A stretch of 64,000 nt of DNA, from NCBI GenBank assembly GCA_051652645.1, contig JBOFUP010000008.1, positions 1-64,000 of the forward strand, given 5' to 3'. This document shows, one piece after another, positions 18,701-27,160 of the stretch; within the stretch, counting starts at the first letter, position 1; every line of letters begins with the position of its first letter. Under the pieces are notes generated by a model. That model was not told where the DNA came from, did not search any database, and saw only the letters and a list, made by a program, of their open reading frames with translations. This DNA comes from UBA7332 sp051652645. Lineage in GTDB: Bacteria > Bacteroidota > Bacteroidia > Bacteroidales > UBA7332. The position numbers were made by a program, and so were the translations under genes.

Positions 18701-20388
18701 AATGGATCGAATCCTTTCCCTATGGCTCTTATGTTTGCATCGAGGATCCCCAATGAATCTGAGGGTAGAAATTGTGCTAATGAAAGAGTGTCTGAAAGAA
18801 TTACAACCTCATATTGTTCATTCTTTATATCTATCCGTCCATCTAAGTTTAATCTACCCTTATTGGTGTTTAGTTGAATTTCTGGTGAAATAGCTCCTCT
18901 ATATGCTTTAACATCTGCACTCATGTGCATATTATCAGGAAGAGATATTCTTTGAGACAAAGACTTTGGCAATAGCTGCTTTATGTTAGAGCCTCTTTGT
19001 GTATGCAAGTCTAACTTCAAGTCAGAAGATATATTATCAGTATCGACAATATTATCAACCCATCCCGAACCAGAAAGTGTGAATAGATTTGGAAAGTTTG
19101 ATGATAGCTTTACTATCTCTACCCTATTATTCTTCCCTTTTAGCTGGGCTGTAAAAGTGAGCTCGTTGTTCTCTTTAAGCTTTCCATCTATTGGTAAGTC
19201 TCCTGCTAATAGTCTAATATCTTCTGGATGCAATATTATATCAGACTGAGCTATAAGCTCCTCAAGGAAAAACTTCTCTTTTTTTGTTTGCCATCTAACT
19301 TTGGCTGTTGTACTTATTCTACTTCTAGAGCTTTCTATTGAAAGTCTATTTATATCTACTAATTGGTCTTCATAGTGAATATCTCCAACACCATTTTTAA
19401 ACTTGAGGTGAGGAGTAAGGTCAAATGACAACTCCTTTATCTGGAGTAGTGCTTTGCTACCAATGTTTAAGATAGAGTCTGCTTTAATATTTATATTTCT
19501 AACGAATAGATGGTTTGGATTAAAACGACCGGAGTCTTGCTCTATTGATCCAATATGCATCTCAAAACTATTATTATCTATCGATAGTCTGTCTAGATTT
19601 ACAATCCACGGCTTACTTGGCTTAACCTCAACTATTGGTGATGTATTTGTTGATGACGAATCAGAAACACTCTCTGGCATCGTAATCCGATAATTACCCC
19701 TATCTAATTTAACCTGCTGAAGAGCAACTTTTTGATTAAATAGGTCAATATCCCCCTTACGTGCAACACCCTCCTTAACTGATACGGCAGCCGTAAGGTC
19801 TGTTGTTTTATCGTCAAATAGGAAGTTTATATCTCTTAATAATATACGATTAGATATCAATCTCCAAGCTATAGGAGCAGAACTTGTAGTATCCACAGGG
19901 GATGGTTTGAGCATAGTAAATTGTATGTCACCACCACTCAAAAGCGTTTGACTCATATCTACTGTTTGACTATTAAGATCTACTTCATAGCCATTCAGCC
20001 TTAGTTTATCTAAGGTACCTTTCAATGATATTGTTTGAGCTGAATCTTGATAGTTGAGTTTTACTCCTTGAATACTAACACTCCTAATTTCGACTCTCAT
20101 CCCTATCAATGGAAGAAGCTTTAGGTCAGCATTAAAACTCTCAGCACTAAATATAGTGTCTTGGGTTGTACTGAGAGCTGTTGTATTTTTTAGCTCAAGT
20201 GTCAGAGGAAAACGCAAGCGTAGCTTATCGAGTGTTATCTTGTAACCACTAGCACTACTAGCAACATTCTCAATTGTGCTAACTGCCATATCTTGCACAA
20301 AAGGCATATACAGCGAGATTGATAGTAGTAAAAATAGTGCTAGATAGACTAGCAGGATCCATTTGATCCAAATAAAAACTTTTTTCAT
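15670..20388 (-). CDS. tamB: TamB-like translocation and assembly module protein (AsmA/DUF490 type)
   Basis: A 1572-aa envelope-spanning protein. Residues about 7-30 form one N-terminal inner-membrane segment (WILLVYLALFLLLSISLYMP). A very long beta-rich periplasmic body follows, built from AsmA-like repeats, and the C-terminal DUF490 domain includes GNVRYDLPVIGEKLFKIVEGS and LILYGSYNLSG near residues 1310-1420. Proteins of this kind form a hydrophobic groove bridging the inner and outer membranes. It directly precedes and overlaps tamL, its presumed outer-membrane partner. A minus-strand TACTTTTG lies 26 bp upstream of the ATG. Large size is normal for the family. Confidence 0.9.
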   Translation of the reverse strand: MKKVFIWIKWILLVYLALFLLLSISLYMPFVQDMAVSTIENVASSASGYKITLDKLRLRFPLTLELKNTTALSTTQDTIFSAESFNADLKLLPLIGMRVEIRSVSIQGVKLNYQDSAQTISLKGTLDKLRLNGYEVDLNSQTVDMSQTLLSGGDIQFTMLKPSPVDTTSSAPIAWRLISNRILLRDINFLFDDKTTDLTAAVSVKEGVARKGDIDLFNQKVALQQVKLDRGNYRITMPESVSDSSSTNTSPIVEVKPSKPWIVNLDRLSIDNNSFEMHIGSIEQDSGRFNPNHLFVRNINIKADSILNIGSKALLQIKELSFDLTPHLKFKNGVGDIHYEDQLVDINRLSIESSRSRISTTAKVRWQTKKEKFFLEELIAQSDIILHPEDIRLLAGDLPIDGKLKENNELTFTAQLKGKNNRVEIVKLSSNFPNLFTLSGSGWVDNIVDTDNISSDLKLDLHTQRGSNIKQLLPKSLSQRISLPDNMHMSADVKAYRGAISPEIQLNTNKGRLNLDGRIDIKNEQYEVVILSDTLSLAQFLPSDSLGILDANIRAIGKGFDPLNPNTVLELDSKIGRFDYRNYTYRDITLDASLLESIFKANLVSENKDLNVVVDVNGEIAKSGITMNLDSKLKNLDLLALHFSETPLSTALSTRVNLTHDLKQSFTTSGDISIERLLLISKSYEPGEISFKAANQDSLFNVALSSGDLRVNLDASESLESIISSLDRLTQVLLKQQKDVQLNLAKVKEELPSLGFTIKSGKKNLLNNFLRQDNQSIDSINVVGSTSPLSGISLDSYMYGLRNQESIVDTLYVNMSQDSSRVNFNSRMSNRESHPNVPMIINANGWLENNLAEARIIQRNYDSKVGVDLGIRAKLEREKVTINFFPEEPIIGFAPWQLNSDNFITIDQDKRINGNLQLIGEVAKIRLTPVKTDDQGNQIVALDVDGIDLSKLSQYIPYFPNMDGAVASSFLLSSGKAGMSTTGNFGIGEFIYERQRVGDLKVAVNYVTGADKKQTLETSLFIDDTQAAIIRGDISQSSKFDILIPKFPLKSINPFIPPGMAELSGYLKGDLSMNQKGSSPIIDGEFAFEETQLSLLPISTTFELDSQRVYIKNSRVDFTDYKLLSGKNPPLRMNGKIDFNNLDYIQTDLKIDANNFQLLDAPKRKGAMVYGKAFIDLSTLIQGTLQKLSVSGSLNLLNQTDLTYVMQDMGVSVSNKTDELVRFVDFSDTTSVVYSNKEKLNELQGLDLLLNVNVAPNVRLAINLSESGNDRVDLEGGGTLSYLMNREGVNSMTGRYTLTGGNVRYDLPVIGEKLFKIVEGSKVEWNGDLTNPILNLTAKERIRASVTDESNNSRSVNFDAIVRIEKPLNQMSIVFDLDSPEDLTIQNRLTSLTQEERSKEAMNLILYGSYNLSGFNTKSASSSAVQGFLEKQMNQWARNSLKGVDLNFGIDNMDQASSGTKRTDYTVQFSKRLFNDRFKINVGGRVSTGDDPSVKQDQSFIDDLSLEYALDRRQFLFAKLFYHTGYDNVLEGKITKTGLALTMKRKLYRLKNIFKFRNSKRNEEKPKDTTTN

Positions 20389-20413
20389 TCACCCTTTTTT
20401 GTAAAACAAGTTG

Positions 20414-20421
20414 CAAAAGTA
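20414..20421 (-). promoter_or_regulatory. Candidate -7 box of the tamB operon
   Basis: Minus-strand TACTTTTG, 26 bp upstream of the tamB ATG, in the 160-bp divergent gap with the DivIC-like gene. Confidence 0.5.
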
Positions 20422-20509
20422 GTCACCTTCTTTGATAAATTAAACGAGTATCCGAAAAGAAAGGTTCATTATCGCACAATTTCTTAATCTGATTATAAAA
20501 AAATAGAGC

Positions 20510-20517
20510 TATCTTTG
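20510..20517 (+). promoter_or_regulatory. Candidate -7 box of the DivIC-like gene
   Basis: TATCTTTG matches TAnnTTTG, 32 bp before the ATG at 20549. No -33 TTTG at the expected distance. Confidence 0.5.
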
Positions 20518-20548
20518 TAGTACAAAAATCATTAAGATAAACTGCTCC

Positions 20549-20890
20549 ATGAAATTTAGTTCTACCAGAGTGACTGCTGCAATCGAGAGAATTAAACCTC
20601 TTTTTAGCAGATTTATTATGAGACCTAATAGTGATAAGTTTATGATACTTCTCTCTATTTCATTCTTCTTTTGGCTATCATTCTTTGATGAAGACAACTT
20701 TTGTAGAAGATTCTCTATGTGGAACGAGATAAAATCCCTTGAGAGCGACAAACAAGAGCTGATCGAAGAGATAGAGAACTCTCAAGCTAAGCTCGAAAGA
20801 CTACACTCTGACGTAGAAACGCTAGAGCGTTATGCTAGAGAAGAGTATTTGCTCAGGAAAAAAAATGAGGATATATTTATTATCGAATAA
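20549..20890 (+). CDS. Septum formation initiator family protein (FtsB/DivIC-like)
   Basis: A 113-aa bitopic inner-membrane protein. A short cytoplasmic N-terminus precedes one transmembrane segment at about 30-46 (FMILLSISFFFWLSFF). A coiled coil follows at about 58-96, rich in Glu/Lys/Leu heptads (IKSLESDKQELIEEIENSQA), then the typical YAREEYLLRKKNEDIFII end, close to the family's RE-x-x-x-x-K-x-x-E pattern. Such proteins join FtsL and FtsQ in the division complex and activate septal peptidoglycan synthesis. It is followed 15 bp later by a small membrane protein gene, probably in one operon. Confidence 0.88.
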   Translation: MKFSSTRVTAAIERIKPLFSRFIMRPNSDKFMILLSISFFFWLSFFDEDNFCRRFSMWNEIKSLESDKQELIEEIENSQAKLERLHSDVETLERYAREEYLLRKKNEDIFIIE

Positions 20891-20905
20891 CTACAAACAA
20901 AACTA

Positions 20906-21223
20906 ATGTTCAAAAGAATACTATTCCCAATATCAGCACTAATGGTTCTGTTCTCAAGTGCTACATACCTTATAAAATGGGACGCGACTCCTTACATCTT
21001 TGCTGTTGGTGCTGCTGGAGTTGCTGTTGCACACTTAACAAATAGATATAGTGGTACTAACCTGAGGAAAAAACGTCTTAATGGGATACTCGGTCTAGCT
21101 GGTCTTATACTAGTTCTAGCATCTTTCTTGATGTTCAAAGGAATGTCTGAGTGGATAATTTGTCTCCTTATTTCTGCAGTTCTTCATCTATATGTTTCAT
21201 TCACTATGCCGTCAGACAATTAA
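20906..21223 (+). CDS. Small membrane protein of unknown function, 105 aa
   Basis: Four hydrophobic segments are visible at about 5-22, 30-45, 60-78 and 84-100, separated by a basic loop (NLRKKRLNG). No motif links it to a known family. The gene starts 15 bp after the DivIC-like gene and ends at a terminator, so the two are probably co-transcribed. That is suggestive of an envelope or division role but not proof. Confidence 0.75.
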   Translation: MFKRILFPISALMVLFSSATYLIKWDATPYIFAVGAAGVAVAHLTNRYSGTNLRKKRLNGILGLAGLILVLASFLMFKGMSEWIICLLISAVLHLYVSFTMPSDN

Positions 21224-21246
21224 GCTATCAAGTTGAGCAACATAAC

Positions 21247-21286
21247 AAAAGCGACAATCGAGCATTCATTTTCGATTGTCGCTTTT
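21247..21286 (+). terminator. Terminator after the DivIC-like/membrane protein pair
   Basis: AAAAGCGACAATCGA (21247-21261) and its exact complement (21272-21286), with a T-run in the descending arm. Confidence 0.8.
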
Positions 21287-21426
21287 ATCATTTTAATGCC
21301 ACTAGAATATCAAAAAGATATCTTTGCAAGCTCTATAAAAGTTAAACATTATAACAACACAGCATTTTAAAGTTAATTTGACTGCTCAACACTTTCTAAT
21401 TGTCTACTAAAAATAGAAGCTTTTTA

Positions 21427-21456
21427 TTGTATGGATTAAAAAAAATACTATTTTCG
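21427..21456 (+). promoter_or_regulatory. Candidate serC-serA promoter
   Basis: TTG (21427-21429), a 19-nt spacer, then TATTTTCG (21449-21456), one base off TAnnTTTG. This leaves a leader of about 80 nt before the serC ATG. The rest of the 320-bp gap from 21224 holds only the upstream terminator. Confidence 0.5.
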
Positions 21457-21544
21457 CACCGTAGAGGTTGGACAACTAATTAGAATTAATAAATCTCTAC
21501 CACAAACAAAAGATACCAAATATCAATCCATAAACTGATTACCT

Positions 21545-22612
21545 ATGAAGAAGCACAATTTCTTTGCTGGACCATCAATCTTGAGCCAGCAGACAATCAA
21601 AAGCACAGCTGATGCAGTTCTTAATTTCGAAAACACTGGACTATCTATTCTTGAGGTGTCTCACCGTGAAAAAGAGTTCGTAGCTGTAATGGAAAATGCA
21701 AGATCTCTAGTAAAAGAGCTTCTTGATGTCCCTCAAGGCTATCAAGTTCTATTCCTTGGTGGTGGTGCTAGTCTTCAGTTCTGCATGGCTCCATTCAATT
21801 TTCTTGAAAAGAAAGCAGCCTATACTGAAACTGGAACTTGGGCTGCTAATGCTATCAAAGAAGCTAAATTCTTTGGTGAGGTTGAAGTTGTAGGTTCATC
21901 AAAAGATAAGAACTTCTCATATATCCCAAAAGGATATACTATTCCAGAAGACGTAGATTATTTCCACTACACTTCTAACAACACAATATTCGGGACTCAA
22001 GTACACCACGACCCTGAGGTAAACTGCAGAATGATCTGTGACATGTCTTCTGACATCTTCTCTAGACCAGTAGACATATCAAAGTATGATCTAATATACG
22101 GTGGCGCTCAGAAGAACCTTGCTCCTGCTGGTGCTACTATCATTATAGTTAAAGAAGACGCTCTTGGTCGTGTAACAAGACCGATACCAACTATGTTGGA
22201 CTATCGCACTCATATCAAAGGTGAGTCTATGTTCAATACCCCTCCTGTACTTCCTGTATACTCTGCAATGAAGACATTAGAATGGTACAAGGAGCTTGGT
22301 GGTATCAAGGTTATGCAAAAGATGAACGAAGAAAAGGCTGGACTTCTTTACGACGAAATAGACCGTAACCGACTATTCCGTGGAACTGCGGCTATAGAGG
22401 ATCGCTCACTTATGAACATCTGCTTCGTTATGAACGAAGAGTACAAAGAATTAGAAAAAGAGTTCGGACAATTTGCCCTTGATCGTGGAATGTTGGGTCT
22501 TAAAGGACACCGTTCTGTTGGAGGTTTCCGTGCATCAACTTACAACGCCCTTCCTATAGAAAGTGTGAAAGCACTTATCGACACTATGCAAGAGTTTGAA
22601 CGTAAAATCTAA
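21545..22612 (+). CDS. serC: Phosphoserine aminotransferase
   Basis: A 355-aa PLP enzyme converting 3-phosphohydroxypyruvate and glutamate to phosphoserine, the second step of serine synthesis. It also contributes to PLP synthesis in many bacteria. The start MKKHNFFAGP and the GGGAS loop near 72-76 are family features. The PLP-binding lysine is K190 in YGGAQKNLAPAG, and the C-terminus has GHRSVGGFRASTYNA. Length matches the family (about 360). It is followed 14 bp later by serA, which makes its substrate. Confidence 0.97.
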   Translation: MKKHNFFAGPSILSQQTIKSTADAVLNFENTGLSILEVSHREKEFVAVMENARSLVKELLDVPQGYQVLFLGGGASLQFCMAPFNFLEKKAAYTETGTWAANAIKEAKFFGEVEVVGSSKDKNFSYIPKGYTIPEDVDYFHYTSNNTIFGTQVHHDPEVNCRMICDMSSDIFSRPVDISKYDLIYGGAQKNLAPAGATIIIVKEDALGRVTRPIPTMLDYRTHIKGESMFNTPPVLPVYSAMKTLEWYKELGGIKVMQKMNEEKAGLLYDEIDRNRLFRGTAAIEDRSLMNICFVMNEEYKELEKEFGQFALDRGMLGLKGHRSVGGFRASTYNALPIESVKALIDTMQEFERKI

Positions 22613-22626
22613 TTAAATTGACATCC

Positions 22627-23547
22627 ATGAAAATTTTAATAGCAACAGACAAACCATTTGCTCCAGTTGCAGTAAATGGAATCCGTGAGATTATTGAGGG
22701 AGCAAACATGGAACTAGTTCTCCTAGAGAAGTACACACAGAAGCAACAACTCCTTGATGCTATAGCCAACGTTGATGCAGTAATCATTCGCAGTGATATT
22801 ATCGACAACGAAGTGCTTGATGCGGCTAAGAATCTTAAAATTGTTGTTCGTGCTGGTGCTGGATATGACAACGTCGATCTAGCAGCTGCTACTGCACACA
22901 ATGTTTGCGTAATGAACACACCGGGTCAGAATGCCAACGCTGTTGCTGAGCTCGTTTTTGGGATGATACTCTTCCAACTCAGAAACCACTTCAATGGAAC
23001 TTCTGGATTTGAAGCAATGGGGAAAAGCATTGGACTAATGGCATATGGTAATGTTGCACACAACGTAGCTCGTATAGCTCGTGGTTTCAATATGACTATC
23101 TACGCTTATGATCCTTTCCTTACTCGTGAAAAGATCGAAGCCGAAGGCATCATCTACTGTGAGACACCTGCTGAACTATTCGAGAAGTCACACTTTGTAT
23201 CACTTCACATTCCTGCAACACCACAAACAAAAGAGTCTATCAACTACGAACTGGTTTCTAAAATGCCAAAAGGTGGGATGTTGATCAATACGGCTCGCAA
23301 AGAGGTTATACACGAAAGCGAACTACTTCGTATCATGCAAGAGCGAAAAGATCTAACTTACGTTTCAGATATTGCTCCTAGCAACGCTGCTGAGTTTACT
23401 GAAAAAGTTGCTGGTCGATTCATGTTCACACCTAAAAAGATGGGAGCACAAACCGAAGAGGCTAACATCAATGCTGGACTTGCCGCTGCTAGACAAATTG
23501 TTGGATTCATCAACTCAGGCGAAGAAAAATTCCGCGTCAACAAGTAG
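22627..23547 (+). CDS. serA: D-3-phosphoglycerate dehydrogenase, short form
   Basis: A 306-aa NAD-dependent 2-hydroxyacid dehydrogenase making 3-phosphohydroxypyruvate. The pathway assignment rests on its place directly after serC. Visible are GAGYDNVDLAAA, the substrate/nucleotide region LHIPATPQT and the NTARKEVI helix. The Rossmann loop reads AYGNVA, where most family members have GxGxxG. There is no C-terminal ACT domain, so classical serine feedback through ACT is absent. The ATG at 22627 (MKILIA) is preferred over an in-frame TTG at 22618. The gene ends at 23547 without an obvious terminator. Confidence 0.93.
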   Translation: MKILIATDKPFAPVAVNGIREIIEGANMELVLLEKYTQKQQLLDAIANVDAVIIRSDIIDNEVLDAAKNLKIVVRAGAGYDNVDLAAATAHNVCVMNTPGQNANAVAELVFGMILFQLRNHFNGTSGFEAMGKSIGLMAYGNVAHNVARIARGFNMTIYAYDPFLTREKIEAEGIIYCETPAELFEKSHFVSLHIPATPQTKESINYELVSKMPKGGMLINTARKEVIHESELLRIMQERKDLTYVSDIAPSNAAEFTEKVAGRFMFTPKKMGAQTEEANINAGLAAARQIVGFINSGEEKFRVNK

Positions 23548-23643
23548 ATGATTATCAAAACACTATAAACTATTATTTAGGTTTGAGTAGCAATATAGAA
23601 CACAAATAGATACAAATTATATCGCATATATAATTTTTTCCAT

Positions 23644-23651
23644 TATATTTG
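23644..23651 (+). promoter_or_regulatory. Candidate -7 box of tRNA-Ser
   Basis: TATATTTG, 25 bp before the mature tRNA 5' end. Confidence 0.5.
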
Positions 23652-23675
23652 TACTCAATATTACTACCCAAACTT

Positions 23676-23763
<88 letters not shown>

Positions 23764-23800
23764 AAGGCTCTCGAAGATCTTATCTTCGAGAGCCTTTTTT
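23764..23800 (+). terminator. Terminator of tRNA-Ser
   Basis: AAGGCTCTCGAAGAT (23764-23778) with its complement (23782-23796) and a T6 tail, starting one base after the tRNA. Confidence 0.9.
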
Positions 23801-23914
23801 ATATATAACCTATTTTATCAACAAACAATTACTCCTAAGACCTCTCCATAAGAGAGCGTTATAATAGCCACACAATAATAATCTTAAACACCCAAATCAA
23901 TATTTTATAAATAC

Positions 23915-23951
23915 AAAAAGGGTTAACTATATGATATAGTTAACCCTTTTT
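23915..23951 (-). terminator. Terminator of tRNA-Arg
   Basis: A perfect 18-bp palindromic stem (23915-23932 with 23934-23951) ending in T5 on the minus strand, immediately after the tRNA-Arg 3' end. Confidence 0.85.
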
Positions 23952-23952
23952 G

Positions 23953-24024
23953 TACCCCCGAGCAGAATCGAACTGCTATCTAACGTTTAGGAAACGCTTG
24001 TTCTATCCGTTGAACTACGGGGGC
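23953..24024 (-). tRNA. tRNA-Arg(CCU)
   Basis: A 72-nt tRNA on the minus strand. The acceptor GCCCCCG pairs with CGGGGGT and the discriminator is A. The D-arm has GTTCAACGGATAGAAC. The anticodon loop TTCCTAA gives CCT (plus positions 23989-23991), and the T-arm reads AGCAGTTCGATTCTGCT. CCA is not encoded. Confidence 0.93.
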
Positions 24025-24127
24025 CTAAATACTATTTTCAAAAGCAATAGAGTATAGACTTCCTAGCTTTAGGACTCAAAAATAGTAAATAAGATTCATA
24101 AAAAAAACATTCGTCTATAACTATTAC

Positions 24128-24180
24128 ATAGGCTCACCATATTTTATCATACATATTACAATAACAAATGCTGAGCCTAT
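24128..24180 (-). terminator. Possible terminator of the esterase gene
   Basis: ATAGGCTCA (24128-24136) and TGAGCCTAT (24172-24180) form a 9-bp stem with a 35-nt loop, 26 bp past the stop at 24206. No strong T-run. Confidence 0.35.
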
Positions 24181-24205
24181 TCAATCATTGCTGCCAAATA
24201 TTCTC

Positions 24206-25525
24206 CTACTTCAACTGCTTTTTAATCCACTCCATATGGCTATATTCAGTCTCCTCCGAAGTCCAATGTTCATTAACTGGAGTTATCAAAGCCTCCTTCG
24301 GACAGTTTAGCACATTATAAACAATATAGCTAGTAGTAGCAGGACACACATCATCATTGAATCCCCAAGTTAGTCTAGTCGGAGCTTTTATCAACCTGGC
24401 AAAGTTAACAACATCATAATAAGCCATTGTTTTGATCTTCTCTGGTGTATCCATACCCACACGTTTTGTGAAAAAATGAGGATAACCTCCTGCACGCTCT
24501 GCCTTATAACCTGCCATATCGCTAAGAGCAGGATGGTTAGCAACACATGCAGTTACTCTACTGTCCAAACCAGCCACAACCATTGCTAGTGCCCCACCTT
24601 GACTTCCTCCTTGAACAGCTACATTCCTACCATCCCAATCAGGGAGAGAAGTAAGAAAGTCCACAGCCCTCAAGCATCCCAAGTAGACCCGTTTCATATA
24701 GTAATTTTCACGACTGTCAAGACCATTTACTAGATATCCATTATCTCTTGCGTTGAATGCACTATTTATCTCCTTAAACACCTCATCGCTCCACTCAGGA
24801 TTAAGCCCATGTATTTCGATTTCAAATCGTATAAAACCATTCTCTGGGTAATACTTTCTTCGCATTGGATCCTTTATGCTCTTGATCCCAGCACCAGGAG
24901 GTGAGAGAACTACCGGGTATTTACCCTCTGCTTTAGGTTTAAACAAATAACCATATATAGCCTGCCCACGATTATTAATATCAAGCTTTATGAGAAAACA
25001 ATCAATATCATTAGTAGAATAACGGTCAATTTTTTGCTGACTAAATCTTAAAGGAAACTTGGATAATTCCCCCCTCTGCATATCCCAAAACTCCATAAAA
25101 TCATCTGGCATCTTAGTGTATGGCTCTAGCTTATCAGGTGAAAAACCCACCTTGATATGATGTTTATAACTCTTACCTCCTATGTTTACACTCAATTTAC
25201 AGTCCCTAAAACCAGGACTCTTCATCGTCCCAATACTAATAGATGCTCTCCCGTCCCTAAGAGTCACCTTACCACTCCTATCAATAGGCATCAGTTCATT
25301 AGACAACTCATAACTAACCTCTAGGCCATCCTGAGGAAGACCATACCGAAACAGCTGCAAATCAATAGTAGCCATTTCCCCCGTCTTATACAGCCAATCA
25401 GAACTACTTGGAGTTGTAACCCATAACACATCACTCCTGTGAGGATAATTGCCCGCCTTAAGCATAATTAAAAAACAGCAAGTAAGCACCAACATAACTC
25501 CCCTGCATTTCATTACTCTTGTCAT
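24206..25525 (-). CDS. Secreted alpha/beta hydrolase, acetyl xylan esterase (AXE1/CE7)-like
   Basis: A 439-aa protein with an N-terminal hydrophobic signal, a beta-sandwich-like N-terminal region (about 35-130) and a C-terminal alpha/beta-hydrolase. The nucleophile elbow is GGSQGGA near residue 308. The acid Asp is probably in WGFNDDVCP near 390 and the His in NEHW near 420. CE7-type features such as YGYLFKPKAEGKYPVVLSPP precede them. The family deacetylates short acetylated sugars or cephalosporin C, and the substrate here is unknown. It stands alone with no carbohydrate genes next to it. The start could also be the Met at codon 5 or 11. Confidence 0.8.
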   Translation of the reverse strand: MTRVMKCRGVMLVLTCCFLIMLKAGNYPHRSDVLWVTTPSSSDWLYKTGEMATIDLQLFRYGLPQDGLEVSYELSNELMPIDRSGKVTLRDGRASISIGTMKSPGFRDCKLSVNIGGKSYKHHIKVGFSPDKLEPYTKMPDDFMEFWDMQRGELSKFPLRFSQQKIDRYSTNDIDCFLIKLDINNRGQAIYGYLFKPKAEGKYPVVLSPPGAGIKSIKDPMRRKYYPENGFIRFEIEIHGLNPEWSDEVFKEINSAFNARDNGYLVNGLDSRENYYMKRVYLGCLRAVDFLTSLPDWDGRNVAVQGGSQGGALAMVVAGLDSRVTACVANHPALSDMAGYKAERAGGYPHFFTKRVGMDTPEKIKTMAYYDVVNFARLIKAPTRLTWGFNDDVCPATTSYIVYNVLNCPKEALITPVNEHWTSEETEYSHMEWIKKQLK

Positions 25526-25704
25526 AATCTCAAAAAAAATAGTTTCTACGTTTATTTATAAGTATAATAGAGCCCCCTCTCAAAGGAGTACTTCCAATAA
25601 GAGAAAAATCATTTCAGTCAACCAAGTTATAAAATTCACCACTTTAATCAAAAAAAACAACATAACTCACACTAAACAAAACAAGCACACTTATGGCTAT
25701 ATAG

Positions 25705-25745
25705 ATAAAAAAGAGGGAGCTAACCCTCGGTCAGCCCCCTAAAAA
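25705..25745 (-). terminator. Probable terminator of the PhoH-like gene
   Basis: AGGGAGCT (25714-25721) pairs with AGCCCCCT (25733-25740) with one mismatch. On the minus strand it runs into T-rich sequence. It lies about 10 bp past the stop at 25750. Confidence 0.55.
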
Positions 25746-25749
25746 AACA

Positions 25750-27075
25750 TTAAAGCAAGTCACTAGCTAGTTCTGAAAGCTCACTCCTCTCGCCCTTGAT
25801 AAGATTCACATGAGCAAACAACTTCTGCCCCCTCATACGATCAATCATATATGCCAATCCATTTGATTGCGAATCCAAATAAGGAGAGTCTATCTGCTCT
25901 ATATCGCCAGTAAAGACCACCTTAGTCCCCTCTCCGGCTCTAGTTATTATTGTCTTCACCTCATGAGGAGTAAGGTTTTGAGCCTCATCTATAATAAAAT
26001 ATGTATCCGAAAGGCTACGACCCCTAATGAAAGCCAAAGCTTCAATAACCAACTGCTCACTATTCTGCATCTCCTCAATATTGCGTACCTCAGCTGAAGT
26101 AGAACTAAACTGATGCTTTATGACAGTCAAATTATCAAACAAAGGCTGCATATAAGGAGCTACCTTTTGCTTCTCGTCACCAGGCAAAAATCCTATATCC
26201 TTATTCGAAAGACTCACAATAGGCCTTGCTAGGAGAATCTGCTTATATTGTTTCGTCTGACTAAGCGCAGCAGCAAGAGCCAAGAGAGTCTTACCCGTGC
26301 CTGCCTTACCTGATATCCCAACTAGTTTGATATCAGGATTAATAAGCATCTGCATTGCAAAAGTCTGCTCGGCGTTCCTAGGCTCAATACCCATCCTCTT
26401 CTCCTTGTTGACAATGATCACCCTCTGAGAGAATGCATCATATCGAGCCAAAGCCGAGTGCTGACCACTCTCAAGAATAAAACACTCATTATTAACTATA
26501 TCATCTGCAAATGGGAAGCTGTCTAACGGCAATCCATACTTAGATCCATATAGTTTATCAATCAAAGCTGGATCCACATCCTCAAACGATCGCTGTGCAG
26601 ATTCAAATATGTCAACATTCTTTATCTTATCATTTATGTAATCCTCCGTATCAATACCCAAGGCCCGCGCTTTCATTCTAAGATTAACATCCTTAGTGAC
26701 AAATACGACCCTCTCTCCTGGGTATTTATCCATTATTGTCAATGCTGTTGACAATATTATATTATCAGGCGTGCTCACCCTGTAAGCCTTAAGAACCTTT
26801 GCATGCATATTCTCCTCTACATACAAGAATAGACGCCCCCTATCATCCCCAAGAGAGACACCCTCGAGAAATAGATTATTATCCGTACGCTCCTCCAACT
26901 CACGAATGAAAGCTCTAGCATTGAAATTTATCTGCTCATTACCCTTTTTGAACCTGTCAAGCTCCTCTAGTACAACGATCGGTAGATATATATCATTCTC
27001 TTGAAAATAGTCCAGACACTTATAGTCGTGAAGTATCACATTTGTATCCAATACGAATCTCTTTTTTGCCCCCAT
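25750..27075 (-). CDS. PIN domain - PhoH-like ATPase fusion protein
   Basis: A 441-aa cytoplasmic protein with two domains. An N-terminal PIN nuclease fold spans residues 5-140 (acidic residues D10 in VLDTNVIL, E37/E38 in LEELD and D129 in VTKDVNLRMKA). The C-terminal PhoH-type P-loop ATPase has Walker A GKAGTGKT at 256-263 and Walker B IIDEAQ at 361-366. This arrangement is that of the YlaK/PhoH2 group, linked to RNA unwinding and cleavage in some bacteria (family knowledge). It is monocistronic and divergent from folC. Confidence 0.92.
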   Translation of the reverse strand: MGAKKRFVLDTNVILHDYKCLDYFQENDIYLPIVVLEELDRFKKGNEQINFNARAFIRELEERTDNNLFLEGVSLGDDRGRLFLYVEENMHAKVLKAYRVSTPDNIILSTALTIMDKYPGERVVFVTKDVNLRMKARALGIDTEDYINDKIKNVDIFESAQRSFEDVDPALIDKLYGSKYGLPLDSFPFADDIVNNECFILESGQHSALARYDAFSQRVIIVNKEKRMGIEPRNAEQTFAMQMLINPDIKLVGISGKAGTGKTLLALAAALSQTKQYKQILLARPIVSLSNKDIGFLPGDEKQKVAPYMQPLFDNLTVIKHQFSSTSAEVRNIEEMQNSEQLVIEALAFIRGRSLSDTYFIIDEAQNLTPHEVKTIITRAGEGTKVVFTGDIEQIDSPYLDSQSNGLAYMIDRMRGQKLFAHVNLIKGERSELSELASDLL

Positions 27076-27102
27076 AGTTTATCAAATTTATTGGTTATTA
27101 TC

Positions 27103-27135
27103 TTTTGAGTGTATAACAAATAAGTTGTAGGTTTG
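27103..27135 (+). promoter_or_regulatory. folC promoter
   Basis: TTTTG (27103-27107), a 20-nt spacer, and TAGGTTTG (27128-27135) fit the Bacteroidota promoter TTTG-N19-21-TAnnTTTG, 25 bp before the folC ATG. Confidence 0.7.
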
Positions 27136-27160
27136 TATCATAAAACTCAAAATAAATTAA

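Noticed and set aside
22618..22626. TTG start for serA
   Set aside because: The ATG at 22627 gives the family-typical MKILIA start.
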